Below, one piece after another: positions 17,966 to 25,201 of a stretch of 64,000 nt of DNA. Positions within the stretch are counted from its first letter, which is position 1, and every line of letters starts with the position of its first letter. Made by a program: the position numbers and the translations under genes. Below the pieces are notes generated by a model that did no database searches, had not been told where the DNA came from, and saw only the letters and a list, made by a program, of their open reading frames with translations. The DNA comes from Streptomyces roseolilacinus (lineage in GTDB: Bacteria > Actinomycetota > Actinomycetes > Streptomycetales > Streptomycetaceae): positions 1 to 64,000 of the forward strand of contig NZ_BMSV01000006.1 in NCBI RefSeq assembly GCF_014649335.1. Direction: 5' to 3'.

Positions 17966-19057
17966 TCAGACGGTGAGGCCCTTGCCGCGCAGCCAGGCCA
18001 GCGGGTCGATGCCGCCGCCGGAGGCCGTGTGGACCTCCAGGTGGAGGTGCGGCCCGGTGACGTTGCCGGTGGCGCCGACCCGGCCGATGGTGTCGCCGGT
18101 GCCGACGGTCTGCCCGGCGCCGACCGTCATCGAGGAGAGGTGGCAGTACCAGATCTCGGTACCGTCCTCCAGCTCCAGCACGACGCGGTAGCCGTACGCG
18201 CCGGACCAGCCGGCCGACTTGACGGTGCCGCTGTGGACGGCGTTGGCCGGGGTGCCGGTGGGGGCGGCCAGGTCGAGGCCGGTGTGGTAGCCGGAGGACC
18301 ACATGGAGCCGGCCTGGCCGTAGGTGGAGGTGATCGTGTACGAGGAGGTCGGCAGGGCGTAGCTCGCGGCGAGCTCGGCCAGGCGCTCGGCCTCGGCCTT
18401 CGCGGCGGCCTTCGCCTCGGCGCGCTCACGCTCCTCCTCGGCGGCCCTCGCCTTCGCCGCCGCGGCCTTCGCATCGGCCTCGGCGGCGGCCTGCTGGGCG
18501 GCCGCCTCCTTCGCGGCCTTCTCCGCGGCCGCCTTCTCCGCGGCGGCGCGGGCCTCGGCCTCGGCGGACGCCTGCTGCTGGTCGGCCTGCTGGAGGATGC
18601 GCGCCCGCAGCGCCTCGCCCGCGTCGGCCTCGGCACCGGCGCCCTGGGCGTCGGCGGGGCCGCTCTCGGCGGACAGGGTGAGCGCGGCGAGGTTGGCGGG
18701 GGCCGGGGTCTCGTCGGGCGCCTCGTCCGCGCCGCCGCCGAGGAGCGCGCCGACACCGGGGAGCGAGGAGGCGTCCGGGAGGGAGATCGCGACGCGGGGC
18801 TTGTCCTGCGCGGTGGCCATGCCACCGGCGCCCACGGCGGCGATGACGCCGACCCCGAGGACGGTGGAGCTGCGGGCGAGACCGCCGCGCTGCTTGACGA
18901 CGCGGTGCCGCCCCCGGACGGGGCGGATGGTGTCCTCGGTGGGGTTCCACTCGGAGGTGGCCGCGGGGGCGGCGTCCGGGAATCCCGAAGCGGTGGGGTG
19001 GCCGATCGTGTCGTACGAGCCGAAGGGGGCTTCGGGGGCAGGCCTGTTGGACGCCAC
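17966..19057 (-). CDS. M23 (LytM) cell-wall endopeptidase
   Basis: This secreted or membrane-anchored peptidoglycan hydrolase has 363 residues. After a cytoplasmic head with basic residues comes one hydrophobic segment (SSTVLGVGVIAAVGAGGMATA). A long Ala/Glu/Lys coiled coil (about 150-225) follows, then a LytM domain. Zinc ligands are complete: H258 and D262 (YHTGLD), and H337/H339 (GPHLHLEVH) with H306 in WYCHLSS. Such enzymes cut peptide cross-links during growth or spore germination. Its mRNA leader contains a c-di-AMP riboswitch, tying expression to osmotic/developmental signalling. Confidence 0.93.
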   Translation of the reverse strand: MASNRPAPEAPFGSYDTIGHPTASGFPDAAPAATSEWNPTEDTIRPVRGRHRVVKQRGGLARSSTVLGVGVIAAVGAGGMATAQDKPRVAISLPDASSLPGVGALLGGGADEAPDETPAPANLAALTLSAESGPADAQGAGAEADAGEALRARILQQADQQQASAEAEARAAAEKAAAEKAAKEAAAQQAAAEADAKAAAAKARAAEEERERAEAKAAAKAEAERLAELAASYALPTSSYTITSTYGQAGSMWSSGYHTGLDLAAPTGTPANAVHSGTVKSAGWSGAYGYRVVLELEDGTEIWYCHLSSMTVGAGQTVGTGDTIGRVGATGNVTGPHLHLEVHTASGGGIDPLAWLRGKGLTV

Positions 19058-19082
19058 GGAGGCGTACTCCTTTCCTTCCTTC

Positions 19083-19198
19083 TCCGCCTACCGGGTTAGC
19101 TGACGGGTTCGGAGCAGGAAGGTCTCCTACGGGCCGGTGAAAGCCCGATTCACCCCAAGTGCGGTGGTTCCCCGGTTCCCTCGCGGGATTCGGCGCAT
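19083..19198 (-). promoter_or_regulatory. Cyclic di-AMP (ydaO/yuaA-type) riboswitch
   Basis: Read on the minus strand, the leader of the M23 gene contains the conserved ydaO blocks in order: CGCCGAATCC, GGGGAACC, GGGGTGAATCG, CGTAGGAGACCTTCC, then CTCCGAACCCGTCAGC and TAACCCGGTAGGCG. The terminal CGCC/GGCG pair forms P1. The element ends about 25 nt before the start codon. In Streptomyces this class controls resuscitation factors and other wall hydrolases and usually turns expression off when c-di-AMP binds. The aptamer is recognised with high confidence; the expression platform is not resolved. Confidence 0.93.
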
Positions 19199-19532
19199 GC
19201 GCACGGTGCCGCCTCTTGCGACGACTGGTACGACCGCGCTGCGTTATCGAACGTTAATAGAAGCGGGGTCCGTATTCCAAGCCGTCCCCCCGGACACTTC
19301 GCCCAACCAGCACCGAACCAAGGCCCCATAAAAGGACAACCCACGTCGAATTGACCCTGAATCAGGTCGGTGCGCGCCGAGAACTCCTCAATCAAGTTTC
19401 TGACTGTGTGTCAAATGTTATGGCGCAGCGCAGCCCGCTGATCACGGACGGTGCGGCCCGCCCCGAGCCCTCCGTCGGCCCCCTTGCCGACGCCTCTCGC
19501 CGACACCCTCGGTCGACCGGTCCGCGAAAACG

Positions 19533-19567
19533 CCGAAGGCCCGGTGCTGTGTGCACCGGGCCTTCGG
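19533..19567 (-). terminator. tRNA-fMet terminator
   Basis: The 15-bp perfect stem CCGAAGGCCCGGTGC/GCACCGGGCCTTCGG has a 5-nt loop and is followed on the minus strand by a short T-run (GTTTTCG). It begins 7 bp after the tRNA 3' end. Confidence 0.85.
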
Positions 19568-19573
19568 TTTCAG

Positions 19574-19647
19574 TAGCGGGGACAGGATTTGAACCTGCGA
19601 CCTCTGGGTTATGAGCCCAGCGAGCTACCGAGCTGCTCCACCCCGCG
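19574..19647 (-). tRNA. tRNA-fMet (CAT), initiator
   Basis: The cloverleaf has a CAU anticodon. The anticodon stem shows the initiator hallmark of three consecutive G:C pairs (GGG...CCC), and the first base C1 is unpaired with U72. The T-arm GGTTCAAATCC is intact. CCA is not encoded. Confidence 0.95.
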
Positions 19648-19918
19648 TCGGTGAACACAACCTTACGCCATCCCGGCGAGGTCCCTTCACCATTTCGCCC
19701 CCACCGGCCGAAAATTTTCCGGCCGCCCCTCCCCCGGGGCCCGGAAGCACGTCCCGCGGGTCCCCGTCCTCGCCCCCGGGCCTCCCCGCGGACGGCGGGC
19801 GCGCGCACCCGTGCGCGGGCCGCGGGCGGCCGGCGCGGAGGGCCGGCGGAGTACCGTGGGAGGGGTGAGCGTCCGGTTCGCCGAAGGAACCGGATCCCGC
19901 AGACAGGCGGACACCAGC

Positions 19919-20395
19919 ATGGCCGACTCCGACACGCCTCCCACCTCCGGGCACCTGCCGGACACCGTCCACGAGGCGGTGCGGCCGGGGACGGCGCTCC
20001 TGCGGCTGGAGACGACCCACTCCCGCGAGGGCCTCCTCGACGGAGCCTGGTGGCCGCGTTCCCGGGACGTCGGGGAGGAGCTGCCCGCCCTGGTGAGCGC
20101 CCTGACCGAGCACCTCGGCCCGATCTCCCGCGTCGGTCTGGACGCCTCCGCCTGGGACGGGCTCCCGGTGCGGCTGGTCGTCGACGACCGGGTGGTGCAC
20201 ATCGACTCGTTCCCCGTCGGGGACGACACCGTCCTGATCACCCGCGGGGACCGGGACCACTTCTCCCTGCTCGTCGTGCCGCCGGACACGCCCCAGGACG
20301 CGGCGCGCGCCGCGATGGCGCAGGCCGTCCGGGCCGACAACGTCACGCAGGCCGGGCAGATCCTCGTCGACACCGGGCGGAGGGCACGGGACTGA
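19919..20395 (+). CDS. DUF5994-like protein
   Basis: The 158-residue soluble protein contains the segment SREGLLDGAWWPRSRDVGEELPAL, characteristic of the actinobacterial DUF5994 family. It is followed by RVGLDASAWDG, VVDDRVVHIDSF and LLVVPPDT motifs in the family order. The function of the family is unknown. I use ATG at 19919; a GTG at 19865 in the same frame would add 18 residues. The tail QAGQILVDTGRRARD is polar. It stands alone between tRNA-fMet and a small membrane-protein gene on the other strand. Confidence 0.78.
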   Translation: MADSDTPPTSGHLPDTVHEAVRPGTALLRLETTHSREGLLDGAWWPRSRDVGEELPALVSALTEHLGPISRVGLDASAWDGLPVRLVVDDRVVHIDSFPVGDDTVLITRGDRDHFSLLVVPPDTPQDAARAAMAQAVRADNVTQAGQILVDTGRRARD

Positions 20396-20490
20396 CCCGC
20401 GGGGACGCCCGGCCCACCGCGGGGACGTCCGACGCTCCGGGGACGGCCGGCGCCCCGCGGGAGGCGCCCAGCGGGAGGCGCCCAGCGCGC

Positions 20491-20661
20491 CTAGCGCACC
20501 GAGCGCCTGCGGGTGCGCCGGGACAGGTGGGCGCCGAAGAAGATCAGGTCCGCCACGAGGACGACGGCCCCGATGACCAGCAGGTACATCATCCCCTCGA
20601 CCGCGACGCCGATGAGGCCGAGCACGACGGCCACGAGGACGAGGAACAGGAAGATCGCCAT
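20491..20661 (-). CDS. Small membrane protein (56 residues, two TM helices)
   Basis: Translation from ATG 20661 gives a short protein with two hydrophobic helices (MAIFLFLVLVAVVLGLIGV and MMYLLVIGAVVLVADLIFFG) and a strongly basic C-terminus (SRRTRRRSVR). This is a typical positive-inside tail. No enzymatic motif is present. Similar tiny hydrophobic proteins accompany PRC-barrel stress proteins in Streptomyces, and one lies directly upstream here (31-bp gap, same strand). Third-position GC is near complete, supporting real coding. Confidence 0.75.
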   Translation of the reverse strand: MAIFLFLVLVAVVLGLIGVAVEGMMYLLVIGAVVLVADLIFFGAHLSRRTRRRSVR

Positions 20662-20692
20662 GTTCGGGAACTCCTCCGTGTGACGGGCCGGC

Positions 20693-21049
20693 TCAGCGGC
20701 GCGCGAGCTGCCGCTCGCCGGCGGCCCCGGGCTGGTAGGCCATGCCGTAGTGGTGGAAGACGGCCTGTTCGTCCTCGGCGGCGAGCACGTCGTCGGTCCC
20801 GATGGCGGGGGCCTTGCGGACCGTGCCCTTGTCGTACGGGACCCGGACGTAACCCGGTCCGACGGTCGCGTCGTCGAGCGGGACGAACACCAGGCGCTGC
20901 CGGGTGGGCAGCCCCGTGCGGACGGTGGCCATGGCCGGCTCGTCCGTCGCGGTGTTCACGTAGACCGCCTCCAGCACGCCGATCTTGTGCCCCTTCGGGT
21001 CCACGACGTCCTGGTTCCGCCACTCCCGGATGTCTGCTGGATGGATCAT
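20693..21049 (-). CDS. PRC-barrel domain protein
   Basis: The 118-residue protein is built on a PRC-barrel beta fold (residues about 5-80). REWRNQDVVDPKGHKIGVLEAVYV begins the barrel, and RLVFVPLDDATVGPGYVRVPYDKGTVRKAP is the second half. The tail (EDEQAVFHHYGM) matches the Y-rich end seen in the larger PRC/DUF2382 protein at 28508-29410. PRC barrels bind RNA, proteins or photosynthetic centres; in actinobacteria they are mostly of unknown role and often stress-linked. It is probably cotranscribed with the small membrane protein downstream. Confidence 0.85.
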   Translation of the reverse strand: MIHPADIREWRNQDVVDPKGHKIGVLEAVYVNTATDEPAMATVRTGLPTRQRLVFVPLDDATVGPGYVRVPYDKGTVRKAPAIGTDDVLAAEDEQAVFHHYGMAYQPGAAGERQLARR

Positions 21050-21260
21050 GCGGTCCGCTCCCTGACCGGGCGGCGCTCCGAGGAGAGCCGCCCCACCGGC
21101 CGGCAGCGGCGCGACGACGTGCCCCGCCCCTGCCCTTGTCCCTCCAGCCTGCCCCGGCGCCCCTCCGGCCGCCACACGGGACCGGGCCGGCCGGTCCGCG
21201 AGCCGATCCCGCGTACGCCCCCCGGCGGTTGAGGGCGTGCGCGCCGGGGCCGATACACGT

Positions 21261-21291
21261 GTGCCCCGGCCGGGGAGACCGGCCGGGGCAC
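21261..21291 (-). terminator. tRNA-Lys terminator hairpin
   Basis: A 13-bp perfect stem GTGCCCCGGCCGG/CCGGCCGGGGCAC with a 5-nt loop lies 41 bp after the tRNA-Lys 3' end. There is no T-tract. Confidence 0.65.
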
Positions 21292-21331
21292 CACACCGTC
21301 GGTCGGAGCCGTGTGGCGGCTGCCGACCCGG

Positions 21332-21404
21332 TAGGCCCTGTGGGACTCGAACCCACAACCAACGGATTAAAAGTCCGCTGCTCTGCCAATTGAGCTAAGG
21401 GCCC
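21332..21404 (-). tRNA. tRNA-Lys (TTT)
   Basis: The 73-nt cloverleaf has anticodon UUU, D-arm AGCTCAATTGGCAGAGC and T-arm GGTTCGAGTCC. The acceptor stem pairs GGGCCCT with AGGGCCT (one G:U) and the discriminator is A. CCA is not encoded. Confidence 0.95.
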
Positions 21405-21493
21405 TCGACGGGACATCCCCGAGCATAGCCCGCCCGGGGGCGTGAGCCGATCGGGTATCGGCACAACGCCCCTTCCGGCGCGTCCCGCACAGG

Positions 21494-21541
21494 CGGACGG
21501 GCCCGCACACGGCACCGGGGTGTCGCGTACGGGCCCGTCCG
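21494..21541 (-). terminator. Hairpin after the DEAD-box helicase gene
   Basis: Perfect 12-bp arms CGGACGGGCCCG/CGGGCCCGTCCG enclose a 24-nt loop, 18 bp past the helicase stop codon. Confidence 0.55.
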
Positions 21542-21558
21542 AGGGGTCCTACGGGGCG

Positions 21559-23736
21559 TCAGCCGTTGCGCTTCCAGCGCGGCTTGTCGTCGCGGCGGCC
21601 GAGGGAGCCGGAGCCCCGGTGGTCGTCGCGGCGGTCGTCACGACGGCCGTAGGGGCGGTCGTGGCCGCCGGCGCGGTGGCCGCCCGCGGGGCGGTCGTCG
21701 CGGCGGTCGCGGTTGAACGGACGGTCCGCGCGGCGGAACCCGCCACGGTCGCCGCCGCGGTCGCCACCCCGGTCGTCCCGGCGGTCGCGGTTGAACGACG
21801 GGCGGTCGTCACGGCGCTCGTACGACGACGGGCGGTCGTCCCGACGGAAGCCGCCACGGTCGCCACCGCGGTCGTCACGACGGTCACCACCGCGGTCGTC
21901 ACGGCGGTCACGGTTGAACGACGGACGGTCGTCCCGACGGAAGCCACCGCGGTCGTCACGGCGGTCGCCACCCCGGTCGTCGCGGCGGTCACGGTTGAAC
22001 GACGGACGGTCGTCACGGCGGAAACCACCGCGGTCACCACCCCGGTCGTCGCGGCGGTCACGGTTGAACGACGGACGGTCGTCACGGCGGAAACCACCGC
22101 GGTCACCACCGCGGTCGTCACGGCGGTCGCCACCCCGGTCGTCCCGGCGGTCGCGGTTGTACGACGGGCGGTCGTCGCGGCGCTCGTACGACGGGCGGTC
22201 CTCCCGCTGGACGGGAACGGAGACCTCGGCGGCGGCCGGGGCCGGCTCGGAGGCGGCCGCCTCCGCCGCCTCCGCCACGGCCTTCTCCGGGTCCTCGCCC
22301 CGCTCGCGCGCCGCGCGGGCGACCAGGCGGTCGGCCTCCTCGCGGAGCTCCGTGGCGCGGCGCTGCATGCGCTCCAGCTCCTTGGCCAGCTCGGCGACCT
22401 CGCGCTCGGCCTGCTTGGCGGCGTTGCCGGCCGAGTCGGCCTGCACCTCCGTCAGCGACCGGGCACCGGTGATCTCGGCGACCTCCGGGTCGAAGGCGCC
22501 GCCCTGCCCGATGATGTGGCGGGAGGCGTCGACGCCCGCGTCCTCCATGAGGCGGAAGATCTGGCGGCGCTGGTGCGGCAGCGCCAGGGAGACCACGACA
22601 CCGGAGCGGCCGGCGCGGGCGGTACGGCCCGAGCGGTGCAGGTAGTCCTTGTGGTCACCGGCCGGGTCGACGTTCAGGACCAGGTCGATGCCGTCGACGT
22701 GGATGCCGCGGGCGGCGACGTCGGTGGCGACGAGGGCGTTGACGTAGCCCTTCTTGAAGTCCTCCAGGACCCGCGTACGGGCGCCCTGGGTCATGCCGCC
22801 GTGCAGCGCGTCGGCCTTGACGCCGGTGTCCTGCAGCTGCTCGGCGATGCGGTCCGCGCCCAGCTGGGTGCGGACGAAGATGATGGTGCGGCCCTTGCGG
22901 GCGGCGATCGCGGCGGTGACCGGCGCCTTGTCCTTGGGCTTCACGACCAGGACGTGGTGGGTCATGGTGGTGACGTTGCCCTGGGCGCTGTCGACCTCGT
23001 GGACGACCGGGTCGGTCAGGTAGCGCTTGACCAGCGTCGCGATCTCGTTCTCCATCGTGGCGGAGAAGAGCAGGCGCTGGCCGCCGGCCGGCACCTGGTC
23101 GAGGAGCTCGGTGACCTCGGGCAGGAAGCCCAGGTCGGCCATCTGGTCGGCCTCGTCGAGGACGGCGACCTGGACCTGCTCCAGCGAGCAGGCGCCGCGG
23201 TTGATGACGTCGCGCAGCCGGCCCGGCGTGGCGACGAGGATGTCGACGCCGCGCTCCAGGGCGTAGATCTGGTTGCCCATCGACGTACCGCCGCAGACGA
23301 CCTTCATCTTCAGGCCGAGCACGTCGCCGTACGGCTGGAGGGCGTCCGCGACCTGCATCGCGAGCTCGCGGGTCGGGGTGAGGATGACGCCGCGGGGCTT
23401 CTTCTTCTCGGTGTGGCCGCCGGCCAGCGTGGCGAGCAGCGGCAGGCCGAAGGAGAGGGTCTTGCCGGAGCCGGTGCGGCCCCGGCCGAGGATGTCCTTG
23501 CCGGCCAGGGCGTCCGGGATGGTCGCGGCCTGGATCGGGAACGGGACGGTGACGCCGTTCTGGGCGAGCTTGCGGACGACGCCCTCGGGGAGCCCGAGGT
23601 CACCGAAGGTGACGGTGTCGGCGGTGTCGGCCTCGGTCTCGGCGATCTCCTCGATCGCCTCGTCCGCGGCGGCGACGGCGGTCGCCTCGTCGTTCTCGGT
23701 CGCGGTCAGGACTGCGTCAGTGCTGGAAATGGACAT
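21559..23736 (-). CDS. DEAD-box ATP-dependent RNA helicase with long RDG-rich tail
   Basis: The 725-residue helicase unwinds RNA duplexes, probably in ribosome assembly or mRNA turnover. All motifs are present: FGDLGLPEGVV...PFPIQ (Q motif), GRGRTGSGKT (I), PTRELAMQV (Ia), DEAD in VLDEADQMADLGF (II), SATME (III), HGGM, ATDVAARGIHVDG (V) and HRSGRTARAGRSG (VI). After residue about 420 comes a charged coiled coil, then about 220 residues of imperfect repeats of RRDDRPSFNRDRRDDRGGDR type, predicted disordered and RNA-binding. The leader upstream of the ATG is AT-richer than average and over 150 nt long, as expected for a cold-regulated helicase mRNA. Confidence 0.94.
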   Translation of the reverse strand: MSISSTDAVLTATENDEATAVAAADEAIEEIAETEADTADTVTFGDLGLPEGVVRKLAQNGVTVPFPIQAATIPDALAGKDILGRGRTGSGKTLSFGLPLLATLAGGHTEKKKPRGVILTPTRELAMQVADALQPYGDVLGLKMKVVCGGTSMGNQIYALERGVDILVATPGRLRDVINRGACSLEQVQVAVLDEADQMADLGFLPEVTELLDQVPAGGQRLLFSATMENEIATLVKRYLTDPVVHEVDSAQGNVTTMTHHVLVVKPKDKAPVTAAIAARKGRTIIFVRTQLGADRIAEQLQDTGVKADALHGGMTQGARTRVLEDFKKGYVNALVATDVAARGIHVDGIDLVLNVDPAGDHKDYLHRSGRTARAGRSGVVVSLALPHQRRQIFRLMEDAGVDASRHIIGQGGAFDPEVAEITGARSLTEVQADSAGNAAKQAEREVAELAKELERMQRRATELREEADRLVARAARERGEDPEKAVAEAAEAAASEPAPAAAEVSVPVQREDRPSYERRDDRPSYNRDRRDDRGGDRRDDRGGDRGGFRRDDRPSFNRDRRDDRGGDRGGFRRDDRPSFNRDRRDDRGGDRRDDRGGFRRDDRPSFNRDRRDDRGGDRRDDRGGDRGGFRRDDRPSSYERRDDRPSFNRDRRDDRGGDRGGDRGGFRRADRPFNRDRRDDRPAGGHRAGGHDRPYGRRDDRRDDHRGSGSLGRRDDKPRWKRNG
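21580..22210. repeat. Degenerate coding repeats encoding the RDR/GGDR tail
   Basis: About 630 bp of tandemly related units (variants of CGGTCGTCACGGCGG and the like) encode alternating RRDDRGGDR and RRDDRPSFNRDRRDD blocks at the helicase C-terminus. The high identity between blocks makes length polymorphism and assembly error likely. Confidence 0.85.
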
Positions 23737-23942
23737 GCGAAATGCGAAACCTTCCGGAGTCTCGGCACGCGCCCGTCAACTCCGTGTTTCGCTGCTTAGC
23801 AAATCGACCGCCTCGATGCGGTCAGCCACGGCAAGGGAGAGTACGCGCCACGCGGCGCGCTTCGGTCACGGCGCCGGGCAAATGGGATCAAACGATCTAC
23901 TACCATACGCACCTCACCCCGCTTAGCGCAAGCCGGCCCCCG

Positions 23943-24611
23943 TCATGCGGGTGTGACCTGCGGCGACGCGGTCGGCTCCAGCCAGTCGGCGGGCGAGTAG
24001 TAGCCCCGCATCGCCTCGGTGCGGGTGTCGGGGGAGGGCGACTCGGCCGGCGGGTCCGCCGGGTCGGTCGTGGGCGGGTCGCTCGGCTGCGGCGGGGTCG
24101 AGTGGGTCGGCTCGGGCGGCGTGTCGGGCGAGGAGGGCGACGCGGTCGGTTCGCCGGGCCCCGTACCGCCGTCCTGGCCGCCCGTCCCGCCGCCGTGGCC
24201 GCCCGTGGAACCGCCCGTCCCCCCGCCGGGGCCCGCGCCGGGCGAGGGCCGCCCGCCGTGCCCCGTACCGCCGCCGTCCCCGCTGTCACCGCCGTCCCCA
24301 CCGCCGTCCCGGCCGGGCGGCGAGGACGGGGAGGCGGACGCGGAAGGCGCCGGGGAGGGCCCGGCGCCGCCCGCGCCGTCGTCGCCCGCGGGCTCGCCCG
24401 TGCCCCCCACGCCGCGCGGCTCGTGCCCGCCGCCGGTCACGGCCACCCCGGCGTCCCCCTCGACCACCGCCCCGGACGGGTCCACCGCCCCGCTCGGCAG
24501 CGGCCTGGCCCGGTCGTCGGACACGCTCATGCAGCCGCCGGCGGAACCGGCGGAGGCCACGACCGCCACCGCGGTGACGGCCCATCGGACGGGTGCGGGC
24601 AGCTGGCGCAC
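23943..24611 (-). CDS. Pro/Gly/Ser-rich lipoprotein of unknown function
   Basis: The 222-residue predicted lipoprotein starts at GTG 24611 with an excellent GGAGG ribosome-binding site 7 bp upstream. The signal peptide (VRQLPAPVRWAVTAVAVVAS) ends in a lipobox-like SAGGC. The mature part is low-complexity: Gly/Asp repeats around residues 75-140, then Pro/Ser/Thr-rich sequence, and a short conserved-looking C-terminus (RTEAMRGYYSPADWLEPT). It looks like a wall-spanning stalk ending in a small module. No enzyme domain is visible. Confidence 0.75.
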   Translation of the reverse strand: MRQLPAPVRWAVTAVAVVASAGSAGGCMSVSDDRARPLPSGAVDPSGAVVEGDAGVAVTGGGHEPRGVGGTGEPAGDDGAGGAGPSPAPSASASPSSPPGRDGGGDGGDSGDGGGTGHGGRPSPGAGPGGGTGGSTGGHGGGTGGQDGGTGPGEPTASPSSPDTPPEPTHSTPPQPSDPPTTDPADPPAESPSPDTRTEAMRGYYSPADWLEPTASPQVTPA

Positions 24612-24772
24612 GGGGGCACCTCCAGGGCGGGCGGGGCCTCCCGGACCGGGACGCGGGGTCCGGCGGCCGGAGGGGAGCCCCGGGAGCCGGGACGGGAGTC
24701 CCGGGGGACGGACGGGATCGCCCTGCCCAACTCCCCTCGCCCCGCGGGGGACACGCCCGGGCGGCACACCGG

Positions 24773-25114
24773 TCAGCCGTATCCCAGTTCGTGCAGCCGC
24801 GCGTCGTCGATGCCGAAGTGGTGGGCGATCTCGTGCACGACGGTGATCTCCGTCTCGGCGACCACGTCCTCGCGGGACTCGCACATCCGCAGCGTCGGGC
24901 CCCGGTAGACGGTGATCCGGTCGGGCAGCACGCCCGCGTACCACTCGCCGCGGTCGGTGAGCGGGGTCCCCTCGTACAGCCCGAGCAGGTCGGGGTCGTC
25001 CGCGGGCGGCTCGTCCTCCACGAACACGGCGACGTTGTCCATCAGCCGGGTGAGCTCCGGGGGGATCCGGTCGAGCGCCTCGGCGACCAGTTCCTCGAAC
25101 TCCTCGCGCGTCAT
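24773..25114 (-). CDS. Metallopeptidase-family (zincin, DUF1025-like) protein
   Basis: The 113-residue zincin-like protein carries the metal-binding HEIAHHFGID near its C-terminus (HExxH followed by a third ligand Asp). The N-terminal helix MTREEFEELVAEALDRIPPEL is the family signature. The middle segment GLYEGTPLTDRGEWYAGVLPDRITVYRGP is also typical. These small proteins are widespread in Actinobacteria; their substrate is unknown. I use ATG at 25114 because it has GGAG eight bases upstream; a GTG three codons earlier is in frame. It is divergent from the phosphoesterase at 25202. Confidence 0.88.
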   Translation of the reverse strand: MTREEFEELVAEALDRIPPELTRLMDNVAVFVEDEPPADDPDLLGLYEGTPLTDRGEWYAGVLPDRITVYRGPTLRMCESREDVVAETEITVVHEIAHHFGIDDARLHELGYG

Positions 25115-25201
25115 CTCCAACACTCCGCCATTGTCGTGGATGAGGGGCGCCCCCGGGTGCGCGCGGGCATAGCCGCACACCCCCGGGGGCATACGGCCCC
25201 A

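Noticed and set aside
21442..23799. Long plus-strand frame with Val/Ala/Thr repeats opposite the helicase
   Set aside because: The repetitive sequence is the antisense of the RDR-rich helicase tail. The minus-strand frame has all DEAD-box motifs.
23740..23942. Possible cold-shock-type RNA thermosensor in the helicase leader
   Set aside because: The region is AT-richer and structured in parts, but I could not recognise any known motif.
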